Part shown: positions 12,393-23,845 of the stretch, one piece after another
How positions within the stretch are numbered: the first letter of the stretch is position 1
How the letters are laid out: every line of letters begins with the position of its first letter
From: Castanea sativa
Lineage: Eukaryota; Streptophyta; Magnoliopsida; Fagales; Fagaceae
Assembly (NCBI RefSeq): GCF_040712315.1
Contig: NC_134017.1
Location: 55,236,136 to 55,300,135, forward strand
Direction: 5' to 3'
DNA: 64,000 nt
The notes under the pieces: generated by a model
The model's input: the letters and a program-made list of their open reading frames with translations, nothing else
What the model was told of the DNA's origin: nothing
Database searches by the model: none
Program-made: the position numbers and the translations under genes

Positions 12393-13103
12393 TGTGGTAC
12401 CTGGACCTGTGAATGTTACTTTCCTGGACAAAGGATTTAGGTTCCCAATTTATTTATTAGTAGGTTTCTTGACAATCCTACGGATTATGGCTTCAAACAC
12501 AACCTGGACAGTCCAATTTCTGTTATCTCTGTGAGTTTTTGAACCAACACCCCTTTCCCTTTCCCCTTTGATCTTACTTCCCCCTTTCTCACTCTCACTC
12601 GCACTGTTTTCTCTTCTTCTCCCTCTTTCCCCTAGTTTTTCCTAACCAACTCCAATTGTCTACCCTTACCCCTCCTTATATAGTCTCTCCTTAGTGGGGT
12701 TCAAATCATTACTTTTTCACTAGTTTCCATGCAATCCCACTTTTATTCAGAATCCCAAGAAACAACATCATATCTTTTGAAGATTCTTTTTAAACTTATT
12801 CCAGACACCAAATGGTGTTCGACAGCAAACTCCTTAAAGGCACAGACAATTCTCGGCAACCGACCTGAATTTAATCATTTCATCGTCGATTTCCCGCCTC
12901 TCATTGGTCAGTAATGGGCCGAACACCATGGAATTCCCCTGAATGATAATTTCTAAGCCCTAACATACGTATCGTTGGGCTGGGCTTACCTTAACAGGGT
13001 TTGGGCCCACTTCAATCTTCTGGGCTGGCCTTGGTTACTCAGGCTAATCTTGGGCCTAAGTTAAGTGGGCTGGTACTGATTATATAAGCCCAAGCCCCCC
13101 ACA
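12393..13103. repeat. LTR-like insertion (711 bp), copy 1 only
   Basis: The insert begins TGTGGTACCTGGACC and ends GCCCAAGCCCCCCACA. In copy 2 the flanks are joined directly (GGGATAGATACAATAGATTTT near 53290), so it is an insertion. The flanks GATAC and AATAT would be a 5-bp duplication with two differences. Read on the minus strand, the start TGTGGGGGGCTTGGGC resembles the starts of the solo LTRs at 7060 and 23845, but orientation is not certain. It holds a TATATAG box near 12676 and a CT-rich tract but no open reading frame of note. Confidence 0.6.
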
Positions 13104-13353
13104 AATATGATAGATTTTCAACTAATGGTGTTTGTCTTATGATGATTGTTCTTTATTATCAGACTAAAACAACAATTGATTTTTGGTATAAAAGAAGTTT
13201 GAACTCCATCCAAATCTCTTATTCGACTGCCTCTTTATTATAGTCAAGATATCAATTGGTTTTTGGTATAATCGAGATTTGACTTTCAAATGTTTTATTC
13301 AATGATAAAATGACTAAGAGAAACCACCACTACAATTCAATATTAATTTAAAA

Positions 13354-13700
13354 CTAGTTTCATCAAATGCGTTTTGCGCGTATAATAATACTCTTATTTA
13401 TTTTTTTGGTTTAGTGTTATAATGTTTAAAAATAATATATAAATAATCATGTATTTTATTTTTTTTAAAAAGATATAAGGTAATATGGAATACTATTTAA
13501 AAATGAGATAAAAATAATATCATGAATTTTAGGCCAAAGGAAGATGATAAAAAAAAAATTCCTAAAATTTAGAAATAACAAATTATTTTTTTAACTAGTT
13601 TGTATAAAGATATTTTAATATGCAAAAAAGTTAAAACCTGTAATTAATAGTATAGAAGATTCTAAACCATTATATATTTATTTATTTATTTTATTTATTT
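13354..13700 (-). mobile_element. Helitron-like 3' end, minus strand, copy 1
   Basis: On the minus strand the sequence ends ACGCGCAAAACGCATTTGAT then GAAACTAG followed by T, that is, a GC-rich hairpin a few bases before a CTAG terminus, as expected for a Helitron 3' end. The body contains AAGGTAATATGGAATA, the complement of which occurs in the plus-strand elements near 11090 and 51235. The paralogue is at 53544. Confidence 0.55.
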
Positions 13701-13887
13701 TGTCAATTGACGACAGCACTTTGCCAAATATTCTGTGATTCTCGATGATTCATGAGCTAAAATGTGAATGTCATTATCCACGAGCATTACTTACTTTTTA
13801 CTTTCTTTAATTGTTTAAGTTACTTTTCCTCCTTTTTCTACTTTTCTAAAAGCTCACGGTTTTTTAAATTAGAAATTTCAGCTTTGA

Positions 13888-16357
13888 ATGAGCAATCCTG
13901 CTTCGAGTGAACCCATTAAGGATTGCGATGTGGCTGCTCAGATCATGAAAACCATTTCTGCTGACCAGAAAGTTTTTCACCCCCCATGTCTTGCTTCTTG
14001 AAATTAGGGGGAAGAAGGCTCTTCCTCCTTGAGCTTTGACGCTTCAGGATATGGTCTTGGGGTAGCGATTGATCTAGGCGAATTTCCAGGGGATTTGGTT
14101 GACCATTTCCTTTGTTTTACCGTTGGTACTCCTGCCGATCAATCTTGAGATATTTCTTGGAAAATGATTGGAATGGTAGCGTCAAGCTCAAGACTCGGAC
14201 TCCAGAAGTGAAGGTGAAGGTGTGGGGGCTCTGGGTGACTCGAATGGACACACAGCTGAGAAACAAATGGTATTCGATTGCAAGGCCATTTTACTCTCGG
14301 AGTATGATCCCCAAGTTAATCCAGTGTTGCTCTCATCGTTAGTTCTGTTTTGGTCCCTTGTCTTGTGACCAATTGTTTCCACTTTTCTGAAGGTTTCATG
14401 AGTCATGACACTCACTATCAAAGATGTCTTTGCCCTGACTTGCCTTCCTCCTTAACCTTATGGTGTGTCTGCACACTTAACTTCTTTTAAGTTTTCGCAT
14501 TCATTCACCTGCCCAAAAGAAGCAATTGCGCTTTTATTTGAACTTATTTGTTGCAAAACGAGTTCATGGCTTGGGCTCCATTTTTTACAATGAAGAGTGT
14601 TCGTTTTACCTCCTGTGGCGTTGAAAAATTACTTCGAGGAGGATTATTTCCACCTATGTGCCAATTGCTTGAGCTCAAGCACAAGGAATTTGAGTAGCCA
14701 TGGGCCCTATGTTTTTGGCTGATGTTTACAGCAGAGCTATGGACCGTATTGGCTTGTGCTTCTCCATGTAATACCCTAGGGCCTAGGGGGTCATTTATGG
14801 TTTGTTCAGCTTTGGTCATACACATATTTCCAAAGATGAGTCCAACTCCTATGGACAGCACAGCATTGGTCCGATGCCAGATACGACAAGCTCTAGGACA
14901 TTCCGTCGACTCATTCAAACAGTGGTTTGATAATTCTCCAAATATGGTAGAACCTACAATATTGTAGATTTCAAGCCTTTCAATGAATTTCAATGAAATG
15001 AAATTTGGGCTCTTGGAATTTAAGACCCTATCTTCTATGGCAGTCGCAGATGATGATAAGACTCGAGCCATATACGCCAACATTCTCCAAACTTGAGATT
15101 TACTTGTTTTTGGCTTGAGTACTTTTCTAGAGATATATAATCCTTCTTTTGTTGCACGCCAACTAGGCTTTGAGCAACTAGTGTCTTTTCCCCGAGTCTA
15201 TACTGAAATAACCCATGGCACTCAAGAAAAAAGCTTGAGGAAAGAAGAGATCACTTCTTTTGTGAAGAAGAGTAAAGATTTGGCAAAGAAGTTCATTTTT
15301 CAGTGTTTTATACATTGCTCGTGCACTTCTGCCAAATTTCAAGACTGATGGGATGGATATATGGCAGCTAGGAATGATATAGACTCAATGGTTGAATCTC
15401 TTAAAACCCTTCGCCCAACTTTTCTTTCTAATAACACACCAGATACTTTAAGTAAATTTTATTATTCAATGTTTACTTTATATTTTCTAGGCTTTTACTA
15501 AAACACCAAACTTTTATATATCAGCCAATCCTTCGAACGTCACTGGCAAAAGCAAGAGGGTCATGCATAAAGCTGGGAAGGTTGAGAGTTTTGAAGTAAG
15601 TAGCTCTGACCCTTAAGATCAAATGATTGAGGAAGCATATATTTCTGTTTCTCATAAGATAAATCAGGGTTATTTAGAATCTATGGCCATTTTATTTCCG
15701 CTTCGAGGTGAAATAATTAAACGTCTGCAGGAAGAGTTAATTCAAGGGCCAAACTTCAACAAACCTCGAGCTCCTCAAGCCCCGGTTTCTCAACTTAAAT
15801 CTGTTAAAGAGAGACCTGAACTCCAAGGGAAAAGGAAGGTTATAGTTGCTTTTGAAGAGGAAGAGGAAGAATCTCCTGAGCCTCCTTTGGCCACAAAAAG
15901 ATCTAGATCAACCTCTATCCAAATCAGAGAACCATCTGACCAGGCTCAAGCAATTAGTGAAGATATTCCTGAGGCAATCCCATCACAAGTTCAACAACCA
16001 ATGAAATGTGCTGGTAGGAAGCCTTCTCAAATAGAAAGGAGATCCAAGCGCAGGGAGGATGAATTTAAACTTAGAGGAGAAGTTGAGGCAGCAAAGCAAG
16101 AAGTGGAGGAACAGGCTCGAGACCTTGCTGCTGCCAAAGCCAAGAAACAATGGCTTCTTGATCAACTCAAAGCCCTAAGGATACCCATGGGGACCAGGTT
16201 GGTCCCGACGTTTTTAAATTCCTCGAACAATCAGAGACTGAAGAAGAAGAAGAAGAAGAGGAGGAGGAGGAGGAGGCCGCCCAACCCAGTCCTCTCCATA
16301 TCGCTCCATATGGATATGATATTATTTCCAAGTGGGTTGGACGGGTTCAACTATTGA
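13888..16357 (+). pseudogene. decayed plant-mobile-domain (aminotransferase-like) gene with coiled-coil tail
   Basis: An ATG at 13888 opens a short frame (MSNPASSEPIKDCDVAAQIM) just where homology to copy 2 ends. Further pieces resemble the plant mobile domain (PMD) found in MAIN-like proteins and in some transposons: WAPFFTMKSVRFTSCGVEKL and FPPMCQLLELKHKEFE around 14560-14695, MFLADVYSRAMDRIGLCF around 14710, and, most tellingly, YNPSFVARQLGF at 15130 and WDGYMAARNDID at 15350. A candidate 3' splice site TTTTCTAG precedes 15492. The last part, 15623-16357, is one open frame of 244 codons rich in Glu, Lys and Arg with a likely coiled coil (EVEAAKQEVEEQARDLAAAK) and a Lys/Arg run. TAG/TGA codons and frame changes break the upstream part. 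The family call is from memory of such sequences; the decay is visible. Confidence 0.5.
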
Positions 16358-16455
16358 AATGGCTGGTGGAATTGGGTGGCAGGTTGAGTTTTTTTAAACC
16401 ACTTAGATCCGATCCAACCCGCCTCTATGTATATAGGTATCTCTTGTGAGTTTAT

Positions 16456-16710
16456 GGGTCCGTTCGGATATCGCTGAATAATTGAAAACTGATAACACTA
16501 TAACAAAATAATTTTTAAATGTGTGAATAAGATTGTAGAACTCATTTTCAATGAAAATGTTGATGAAAAAAGAGATTTGTGAGTCTCATAAATAGTACAT
16601 GAGACCCACTGAAAACACTATAGAAACGCGCTTGAAAAAAAAAAAATAAAACAAACAAACAAACACAGATGCAGGCATGAAAAATGCAAAATGCGCTTCC
16701 CAAATGCATA
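16456..16710. mobile_element. MITE, family C (GGGTCCGTTTGGAT ends)
   Basis: It starts GGGTCCGTTCGGATATCGCTG and contains TGAAAACTGATAACACTATA and AATGTGTGAATAAG, shared with the copies at 32673 and 33289. The right end is blurred by A-rich and simple sequence, so the end coordinate is approximate. Confidence 0.55.
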
Positions 16711-17091
16711 CTATATCTCATATCAAATTTAATTTAATTTTTTATTTTTTATTAACTCCATGATTTATGCATGTTAATAGTTTTTGTTTTTTTTGCAAGT
16801 CCTACAATGGTTTATAGGATTGAGAGGAATTACTTTTTAAATTTATTCGTAAGCCTACTTGCCTACTTGCCTACAAGCCTACAAATATTTCTGATACAAC
16901 GAGAGATGATTCTCTAGGACTTTTATGTCTGAGTGTGTTTGTCTAGCGCGAGAACATCTTTCCCTATTTATACTTGAGACTTTGATAGTTAATCTTGTCG
17001 TCATTACCACATGTCACGTTTTCATTAGCCTTTAATACTACGATCTCGGCTGAAAGCACTCTGATAACTGGCTTGAGGTAAATACTAAACG

Positions 17092-17278
17092 AGAGATGCT
17101 ACGTCTATAATATTTTTAAAATATTTTCACAACAAATTATAGGTGGTTATTTGTTATTGGTTCAAATTTAAATCTAATACTAACATTACTTTTTTGCCCC
17201 AATAATAACAACCAATAACAACCTATCACTTAAAATTTGTTATAAAAATATTATGAAAATGTTATGGACATATCATTT
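17092..17278. mobile_element. fold-back MITE, family A
   Basis: The left arm has CTATAATATTTTTAAAATAT and ACAACAAATTATAGGTGG. The right arm, on the opposite strand, has CATAATATTTTTATAACAAA. It is the same family as 5953, 29341 and 43755. Confidence 0.6.
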
Positions 17279-17769
17279 ATCATGCTAAATACCTGCTCAT
17301 GTGGTAGTCACGTACTCTTTACATATAACCACTTGAAATGACGGTTTTCACTCAAGGTAACTACCACCAACTAATTTCCAATGATGTGAGGTCACTTGTC
17401 ATTCCCTAAGGGCTTCAGTCCATTGTTAATCAGTTAATAACAATGCAAACTTATTTTAAATAAATTAATATTTACCACATCTTGTACTAATACGTGTACT
17501 ATTAATAAAATTAAATATTTGGCCTAATAGAATTGACAATGCTTAAGTTTGTTCCTTGGACTAAAATAATTGGTTCTGAACTTAATTATACCTAGTTGAA
17601 CTTGTTTCTCCCTCGTTCTGCCATGATGACCATGATGGTTGATTATAATAAGCTGCAATTACTTATTGGTTCCTAATATTTCCCAACATTTCCTTGTTAA
17701 TTTATTTTCTTGACTTTGGGGGTTATTTATTTGTTTGTTATTATTTTTAACTGTTTGGCTCACTGCATA

Positions 17770-19299
17770 TTAGTGGGTCGTTCATTTTTGGGGGGCATTG
17801 ACCACAAATTTTCTGGTTTTCTGGGCACATCACATGAGGCATGCAGCAATTCCTTCTCTCAGGTCAGTGTCTTTTTCTGTTATTGTTGTTGTTTTTTATT
17901 TTGTAAGAATATTGTAGTTGAGATTGTTGAAGATTTTTCACTATTAGTGACTTTTGGTTCAAATGGCTCTTCCTGCCTTTATAAGAATGGGGTGTTAGAT
18001 GATATCTCTGGTTCAAGTCTTGTGGAGTGCATGAGTTACTGACAAATAGAAAAATAATTGTTTTAAGATTTTGATTTGCTTCCTGTGCAATATTCTTTAA
18101 AATTTTTTATTAGTTGGGTGTCCAAAATTTAAAGCTATTCTTGTAATTTTGCAAAGTAAGAGATAAACTGAAGTGGACCTTCCGATAGGCTGGTGGAGTA
18201 ACTTTCTTGCTGTTGCTAATCTTAATGGTTTGGAAGAGGCATTATTACCTTGTTGACTTCAATAAATTTTTGGTTTTTTAGACCATCATTTTTTTGAAAT
18301 TTTGCCGTCACATATATACGAGGAATCAAACCTTTTGACATTAAGAAAATATGCTCTTAGAATTGTAAACAGGACAAGCGTCCTCTTCAGAGAAATAATT
18401 TCTCCTCCCGAATCAGAGTGGAATTCCTGCCTGGATTCCTTGAATTCAATGTAGAATTCTGACAGGGCTGGAGAACACAAATTCACAAAGCCTATGCTAG
18501 ACTTTTGTTCATTTTAGGATTGCTTCTAGTAATAGCTAGGTAATGCTGGGCCATATCTGAATGTTTGCTCTGTGTATGTTTTTGTGTGTGCATGTTTCTT
18601 TTTTGTTATACCGGATCTATTTACTATGTACAACTTAGTTTTAAGAGAATATAGAATATAGGTTGATTATCAAGTTGATTTGTTCAAAGACCAATTAGCA
18701 CTATTCTATGCCTTGAAAAGAAGAATTGCTTTAATTATCTCCCTTAAAATGCTGGAAGAAAGCTATTATACATTCTGTTCAAAAGAACAAAGGCTCATAA
18801 CACCTTTTTGTGGAGTAGTTTTGACAAAGGGTTAAGAAGTCCATTTTGCTAAGATCTATTGTTGGAGGTCCATTGTTCTTACCTTAATCAACTTAATCTT
18901 TCTCTTTGCAATTTTACAACAACGAAGGACTTTCATTCAGATGAGGACTGTTCTCAAAGTTGTGGACAACTCAGGGGCAAAAAATGTGAGGTGCATACAA
19001 GCTTTGAAGGGGAAGAAAGGTGCAAAATTGGGAGATACAATAGTTGCATCAGTCAAGGAAGCCCATCCAAATGGGAAAAGTCAAGAAAGAAAAGGTTGTG
19101 TATGGTGTGGTTGTGCATGCTGCCATGCATGCAACGTGGTCGTTGCGATGGTAGTGAAGTGAAGTTTGATGATAATGCTGTGGTACTTGTTGACAAGTAA
19201 GGTTAGCCTATTGGCACCAAAGTTTTTGGGCCCTTCCCTCATGAGCTGAGGGAGCAAAAGCATGTCAAGATTCTTACTTTGGCTAAGCATATTGCATGA
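17770..19299 (+). pseudogene. mitochondrial ribosomal protein uL14 (HUELLENLOS-type) pseudogene, two exons
   Basis: The second exon reads [20 protein letters not shown] from 18929, then [20 protein letters not shown], the signature of organellar ribosomal protein uL14. Plant mitochondrial versions of this nuclear gene are called HUELLENLOS or HLP. A candidate first exon ends at 17862 (VGRSFLGGIDHKFSGFL then SNSFSQ) with a good donor CAG/GTCAGTG, so this copy retains an intron and is not a processed copy. Damage: the expected acceptor before CAACGAAGG reads TTTACAA instead of AG; there is one extra A at about 19075-19080; a 4-base CATG duplication at about 19120; and TAA (19198) and TAG (19204) inside the frame. 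Beyond them the frame continues (PIGTKVFGPFPHEL) to the natural TGA at 19297-19299. A presequence start codon could not be fixed. Confidence 0.85.
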
Positions 19300-20093
19300 A
19301 GAATGGAGTACATTGGACTCCCAAGCGTAGGATTGTTAACATAGGTATAGTTTTGGATAAATCTGGCATATTCTTTTGGTTGGACTCTTGAAATTTGCCT
19401 AAATTTATTTGCAATTATTAATGAGGAGAAATGCTAATTTCGCATCCCATCAACTTTGGAGTAGTGAGTTAATATCCAAGAGACATATTCTTGTGTAGTG
19501 TATCATAAACAATCAATAATGGTTGATTTTGCATCCCATCAAAATGTGATTTCCAACTACATTAGGCTACGACTCTCTCAACTGACGACTAATTGTCAAT
19601 ATTTCGGTTCTTCAATGGGTACAAATACAATGCTGGAACACCATGAAAATCATTATTTTTTCCTCAGTTTTTTGTTTTTTGTTTGTTTTTTTTTTTTTTA
19701 ACAACTTGAAATTAAACTGCTGTGTTGCAGCAAAAACATTTTTTTTTGCCAAACTTGAAGATGCGTAATTTTCCATTTCTCAATCTGATTAATCTTCCAT
19801 TTCCTGAAACTTTGGTATTACAGGCAACCGATGTCAATGACGCCTTCAAAGACGTTTCGAACTCTACTTTAAGAGCCTACCTATTATTAATTGGATTAAG
19901 AAGTCCCATTGTTGCAAGGAACTGCTTAGATACAAACTTGTGGACATTTGTACTTCAAGATGCCAAAATGTTATCCAAAGTACAAAACATAATCTCCATA
20001 TGTTATACTGTACCATCATTTTGCTACCATTAGCCAGTCCCCAGTAGAGAAATAGTGAGAGAGTAATAGAATAAAACAACTAGGTAAAACAAA
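19300..20093. other. non-coding stretch after the uL14m pseudogene
   Basis: AT-rich sequence with a T-run at 19672-19699 and no convincing gene. A stretch at 19825-19862 (GCAACCGATGTCAATGACGC) looks less AT-rich and follows TTACAG, but I cannot assign it to a family. Confidence 0.6.
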
Positions 20094-20101
20094 ATGAAGA
20101 A

Positions 20102-21779
20102 CAGGGCCGGCTATACCTATAGGCCATTTAGGCCACTGCCTAAGGCCCCACTTGTAAGAGGGCCCCTAATAGTGATACTATATTATATAATATTGCTTTC
20201 TCATATGGAAAAAGAAAAAAAAAAAAAAAAAAGAGTAAGGCTTGTTTCTCAACTGAAATGACATGAAGGCTATTCACATCATCGCATTCAAATATCTTCT
20301 GATCCAACCTTTATACCACATTTTATTAAGAAAACTCATGCTTATTACTTGAAATGTAGGGAGGGAGAGAAAGAGAGACATTGATTTTCTCTGATTTTCT
20401 CAATATACAAGTAACAAAATGCAAAAGAAAAGATTACAAAAGGCTGAAAAAAGAAGAAGAAGAAAAGACAAATAAGAAAAGGCAGAATAGAAAATAGAAA
20501 GAAGAAAAAAAACACTCACTCTCTCCATCTTGATTCTAAAAAAACGACTCTTTTTAGTTGGCTTACTTTGTTACTCATCAATTGGTGTTGGCAATAGACT
20601 TAGTGTGTTCACAGATCTTCATTTCAGGTTCGTTTTTGTTCTCTTCCTTTGCCTCTTTCATCTTCTTCACGGTTTGTTGCTGGTTTTTTTTTTTTTTTTT
20701 TTGAAATGGAATTTGCTGCTGGGTTTTTTTGAAGACGGTTTTCTTTACTCTTTTTTTTTTGTTCTCTTAAAGTTTGACTCTTTAGATTTCTCTAGAACTA
20801 GAAGGCTATCTAATGGTCTGAATGGACCCACTTCAAGAGTTAAAGTATTGATATGATTCTAGACTTCTCTAGTCTTACACGTTTTTCTTGTTTTTTTGTT
20901 TTTTTTTTGTTTAAGAAATCAGATCCAGTGAAAGTGATCTAGTTCTACACGTTTTTTTAAAGTATTGATCATCCAGTGATCCTATCATCCTAGTCCTACA
21001 CATTTTTTTTTTTTTAAGAAATCAAATTTAGTGGGATGGAGCCATGGAGGGATAGTGGGCTGGTCTTAGTCTTAGTGGATCAAGTTGAGTCCTACACATT
21101 TTGCTAATGGGCTGGTCTTAGACTCTTAGTGGATTCAATCAAGTTGAGTCCTACACATTTTGCAAAAAAAAGAAAGGTTTACTGCTACACAAAAAAAAAG
21201 GTATTAATAACAAAATTATAAAATTAGAATAATTTACTTTGTATTAATATTAATTTTAATTTTTTTTGTGCAGGTTTAAAGTGTAAAGTGATCATATTAA
21301 GTAAAGTTGCAATTATGCTTTTGATAAACCAGGTTCTATTGTTTTAAACATTAAATTTATATTATTCTAGTTAAATTGTATTTTTTTAATTATAAATTGT
21401 GTTTCATTTATTCATAAATATTTTTTAATTACAAATGTCTACTAGTTGTAATATTTTGTAATATGCTTACAGAATATTACTAACTATACCTGTTACAGTT
21501 GCTTCCACAAAAAGAAGTTTTTCAAAATTAAAATTAATAAAATCCTATTTAAGATCAACTATGTCACAAGAAAGATTAAGTAGATTAGCCATATTATCAA
21601 TTCAAAATGAAATGTTAGCGGAACTTGAATGCAAAAATTTAATTAGTAATTTTGCCTCTCAAAAAGCAAGAAAAATAAATTTTAATTGAAAAAAATATAT
21701 ATGAATTTATAATTAAATATAATTAAAGGTCCCGTATAAAGCTTTCGCCTAAGACCCCCAAATTCGTTGAGCTGGCCTG
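20102..21779 (+). mobile_element. non-autonomous hAT element with perfect 8-bp target duplication ATGAAGAA
   Basis: The left end CAGGGCCGGCTATACC and the complement of the right end CAGGCCAGCTCAACG are hAT-type terminal inverted repeats. Subterminal sequence GCCTAAGGCCCC and, on the other strand, GGGGGTCTTAGGC supports this. ATGAAGAA flanks it at 20094-20101 and 21780-21787. Inside there are poly-T and A-rich tracts and only the last part of a transposase gene, so it needs a transposase from elsewhere. Confidence 0.93.
21483..21689 (+). pseudogene. C-terminal end of a hAT transposase (dimerisation domain)
   Basis: Sixty-eight codons read TIPVTVASTKRSFSKLKLIK then SYLRSTMSQERLSRLAILSI and continue to SQKARKINFN and a TGA. 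This is the hAT C-terminal dimerisation region typical of the TTF-type zinc-finger hAT group. The frame is open to its natural stop but has no start or catalytic core: the rest of the gene has been lost, which fits an internally deleted element. It lies on the plus strand, close to the right terminal repeat. Confidence 0.88.
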
Positions 21780-22861
21780 ATGAAGAAGGCTTGAAGGACC
21801 CTAGGATTCACAAACTAGCAGGTGCTGGATTTTTTTTCATTAAAACCAAACTAAGATTCATTGCCATTTGTTGCAAGAGGCTTCACGATATGTCACTTGA
21901 GAACATATTCAACAAGTACTACACAATTCTTATTTTAACAAATGTTTGATCAAATTTTCCACTACCTGTGAGATTAAAATTTGTAGGTTGCTCATACTGA
22001 AATCTTTTTGTTCATGGAAGGAGAATTGAAAGGGCTACCGAAACCGTTCAAATTTGAGAAAATGTGACCAGGGATGAGAACTAGTACTCGTCTTGTGGTT
22101 GAAAATACTTGGGGTTCATATATACCTTGGAGGCTCTCCCATTTTTATGGTGTGAAAGAAGATCAAAGAAACAAAGGAGTTGAACAAGTGGAGTAGAGAA
22201 TGGTTTGGCAATGTACAATCGAGGATTAGAGAAATGAGAGCAGCTTTGGAAAAATATCCAAACCCAACAACCCTCAGAACATAATGTGGACTGTTTTCGT
22301 GTGTGTGTGTGTGTGTGTATAGCTAGATTGTTCAACTGTTTTTTTCATCAGAATTTTATATGTTGTGACATTGCAAATTCTACCATACAGATTTTTTGGT
22401 TTAATGTGATTAGACTTAAATGTATGCCAAATTGGACTTTCAAAGACCCGAACTTCCCAAAAACATAGAGGAGATTGTGAAGTCTACTATGTCTAAGGAA
22501 ATTGCCGATTTACATCGGTTTCAGTAGTGAAGATAATACTGGTTTTTATGTAATATCTCACTTGTTTGTTTGTTTGTTTGTTTTTTTTGTTTTTTTTTTT
22601 TGTTTTGAGAAACCACTTGTATAGTTGTATTCCTAATCACTGTTTACGTAGAAACATATAAAATATGTGCGTGGTTGTAGGTTTTTCTTTTATTTTATGT
22701 TACACATTTTATAACCTAAAAGCTATAACCTTAAACATATAATACTTTTTTATAACCTTAAACATATAATACTTTTTTTTTCCTGCAGTTTTTCTATCTC
22801 TCTCCCTCTCTAACCTAAAAGCTATTCCTTTAAACAATTGTTCTTAGTTCAAGATGTAATA
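21780..22861. other. non-coding flank of the hAT element
   Basis: A short open stretch at 21780-21949 (DEEGLKDPRIHKLAGAGFFF then IKTKLRFIAICCKRLHDMSL) looks protein-like, and the hAT insertion lies at its 5' edge, but I do not recognise it. The rest is AT-rich, with a (GT)n run at about 22297-22319 and T-runs at 22562-22602. Confidence 0.4.
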
Positions 22862-22870
22862 TCTTCTTAC

Positions 22871-23054
22871 CTCTTTTTTTTATTTTATTTTTTTTAAGAA
22901 GAAAATTCATCTTTATATTAATCAAGAAGTTGGTAAATCAGCATTAACAAAATTGACTATGTCTAGAGGAATAGATTCCATTCAAACTAGTAGCAGACAG
23001 ACAACCTAACTCTTCTAGCCAAGGCATCCACAACAGAATTATCTTGTCTTAATG
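22871..23054 (-). mobile_element. severely 5'-truncated LINE copy with 9-bp target duplication
   Basis: On the minus strand the insert encodes RQDNSVVDALARRVRLSVC, the end of an RNase H-like domain of plant L1-type LINEs, then IVNFVNADLPTS and a stop, and ends in an A-rich tail (T-rich on the plus strand at 22872-22898). TCTTCTTAC occurs at 22862-22870 and 23055-23063 as a target-site duplication. Only about 185 bp were copied. Confidence 0.8.
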
Positions 23055-23077
23055 TCTTCTTACATGAATATTGTACT

Positions 23078-23845
23078 TGTAAGTGCACAATTATACCCGG
23101 ATCCAAAAACAAGTGATGGACTCAGGCCCAATAAGCCTTATATAATGAAATTTGTAGAGTATGAGTTTGAAACCTAGGATTGGGATGTTGGAAATTGGTT
23201 AACAGGCTAAAGTGCCACAATCTATGCAAATGATAAATAAATATGACAAAGAAACCTCCTCGGACGTAAGGCAAGGACGAGTTGTAAGGTACTTCTCTTT
23301 CTATGCCAAAGATTACAATTCTTAGTACTTTTTTTAGCTCAGAAGTAGGTCCCCTCTTCCTTCCTCTCTCGTCTTCTTATATACTTCTTCTTCTTCCCTT
23401 TTTTCATTCACGTGTCATACAAACCTTCCCTTTAGATACTTGTCTCATCCACCACATTCTTGAAGTTTTCAAATAATAGCACGAAGGCTGAATTCTACTG
23501 TTCAGAGGTCATTTCCCCATTAATGCGGCCAAGGAGGTAGATGCAGGGCCTTTAATGTGGTGGTAGCAGTTTTTTCCTCAGATATTTCTCACATGCTCCT
23601 GATTCTAAAGGGTGCACCGATCACACTTTTACCCACCAGTCCTTCCAGAATTCTGCCTCCAATCCGTCTAGCAAGTCCAAGGGCCATTACTGGGCTTGTC
23701 CGATGATATACACCTCCTCGGACAACTCCTCGGATAACTATAGTGCGGACTGACTTGTGGGTCTATGGACTCTGACCAAACAAACTTGTATTAACCAATC
23801 AGGCCCAAAGCCCAAACATTTGTTCGAACATTTTTACCCCCCACA
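23078..23845 (-). repeat. solo LTR (768 bp), imperfect target duplication GTACT/GTACG
   Basis: On the minus strand it starts TGTGGGGGGTAAAAATG and ends ATTGTGCACTTACA. It carries CTCCTCGGAC-type motifs (23250-23260, 23711-23735) like the other LTRs. Flanks are GTACT (23073-23077) and GTACG (23846-23850). No internal retrotransposon sequence is attached. Confidence 0.85.

Larger units (their letters stand above)
4323..13893 (+). repeat. segmental duplication, copy 1
   Basis: This whole stretch is colinear, in the same orientation, with 41519-55137. Matching landmarks include TTTTTATATACAGC near 4350/41560, the AATAAAGCTGCTTTATG block at 8060/48530, the GGGAATGAGAGTTGG block at 9470/49660, GGTACAAAGACCCAAGAC at 11343/51558 and GTGAATGTCATTATCCACG at 13761/55011. 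Homology stops at about 13893/55137 after ATTTCAGCTTTGAAT. On the left it is cut by the gypsy element. Besides the elements listed separately it holds AT-rich sequence without coding signal. Confidence 0.92.
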
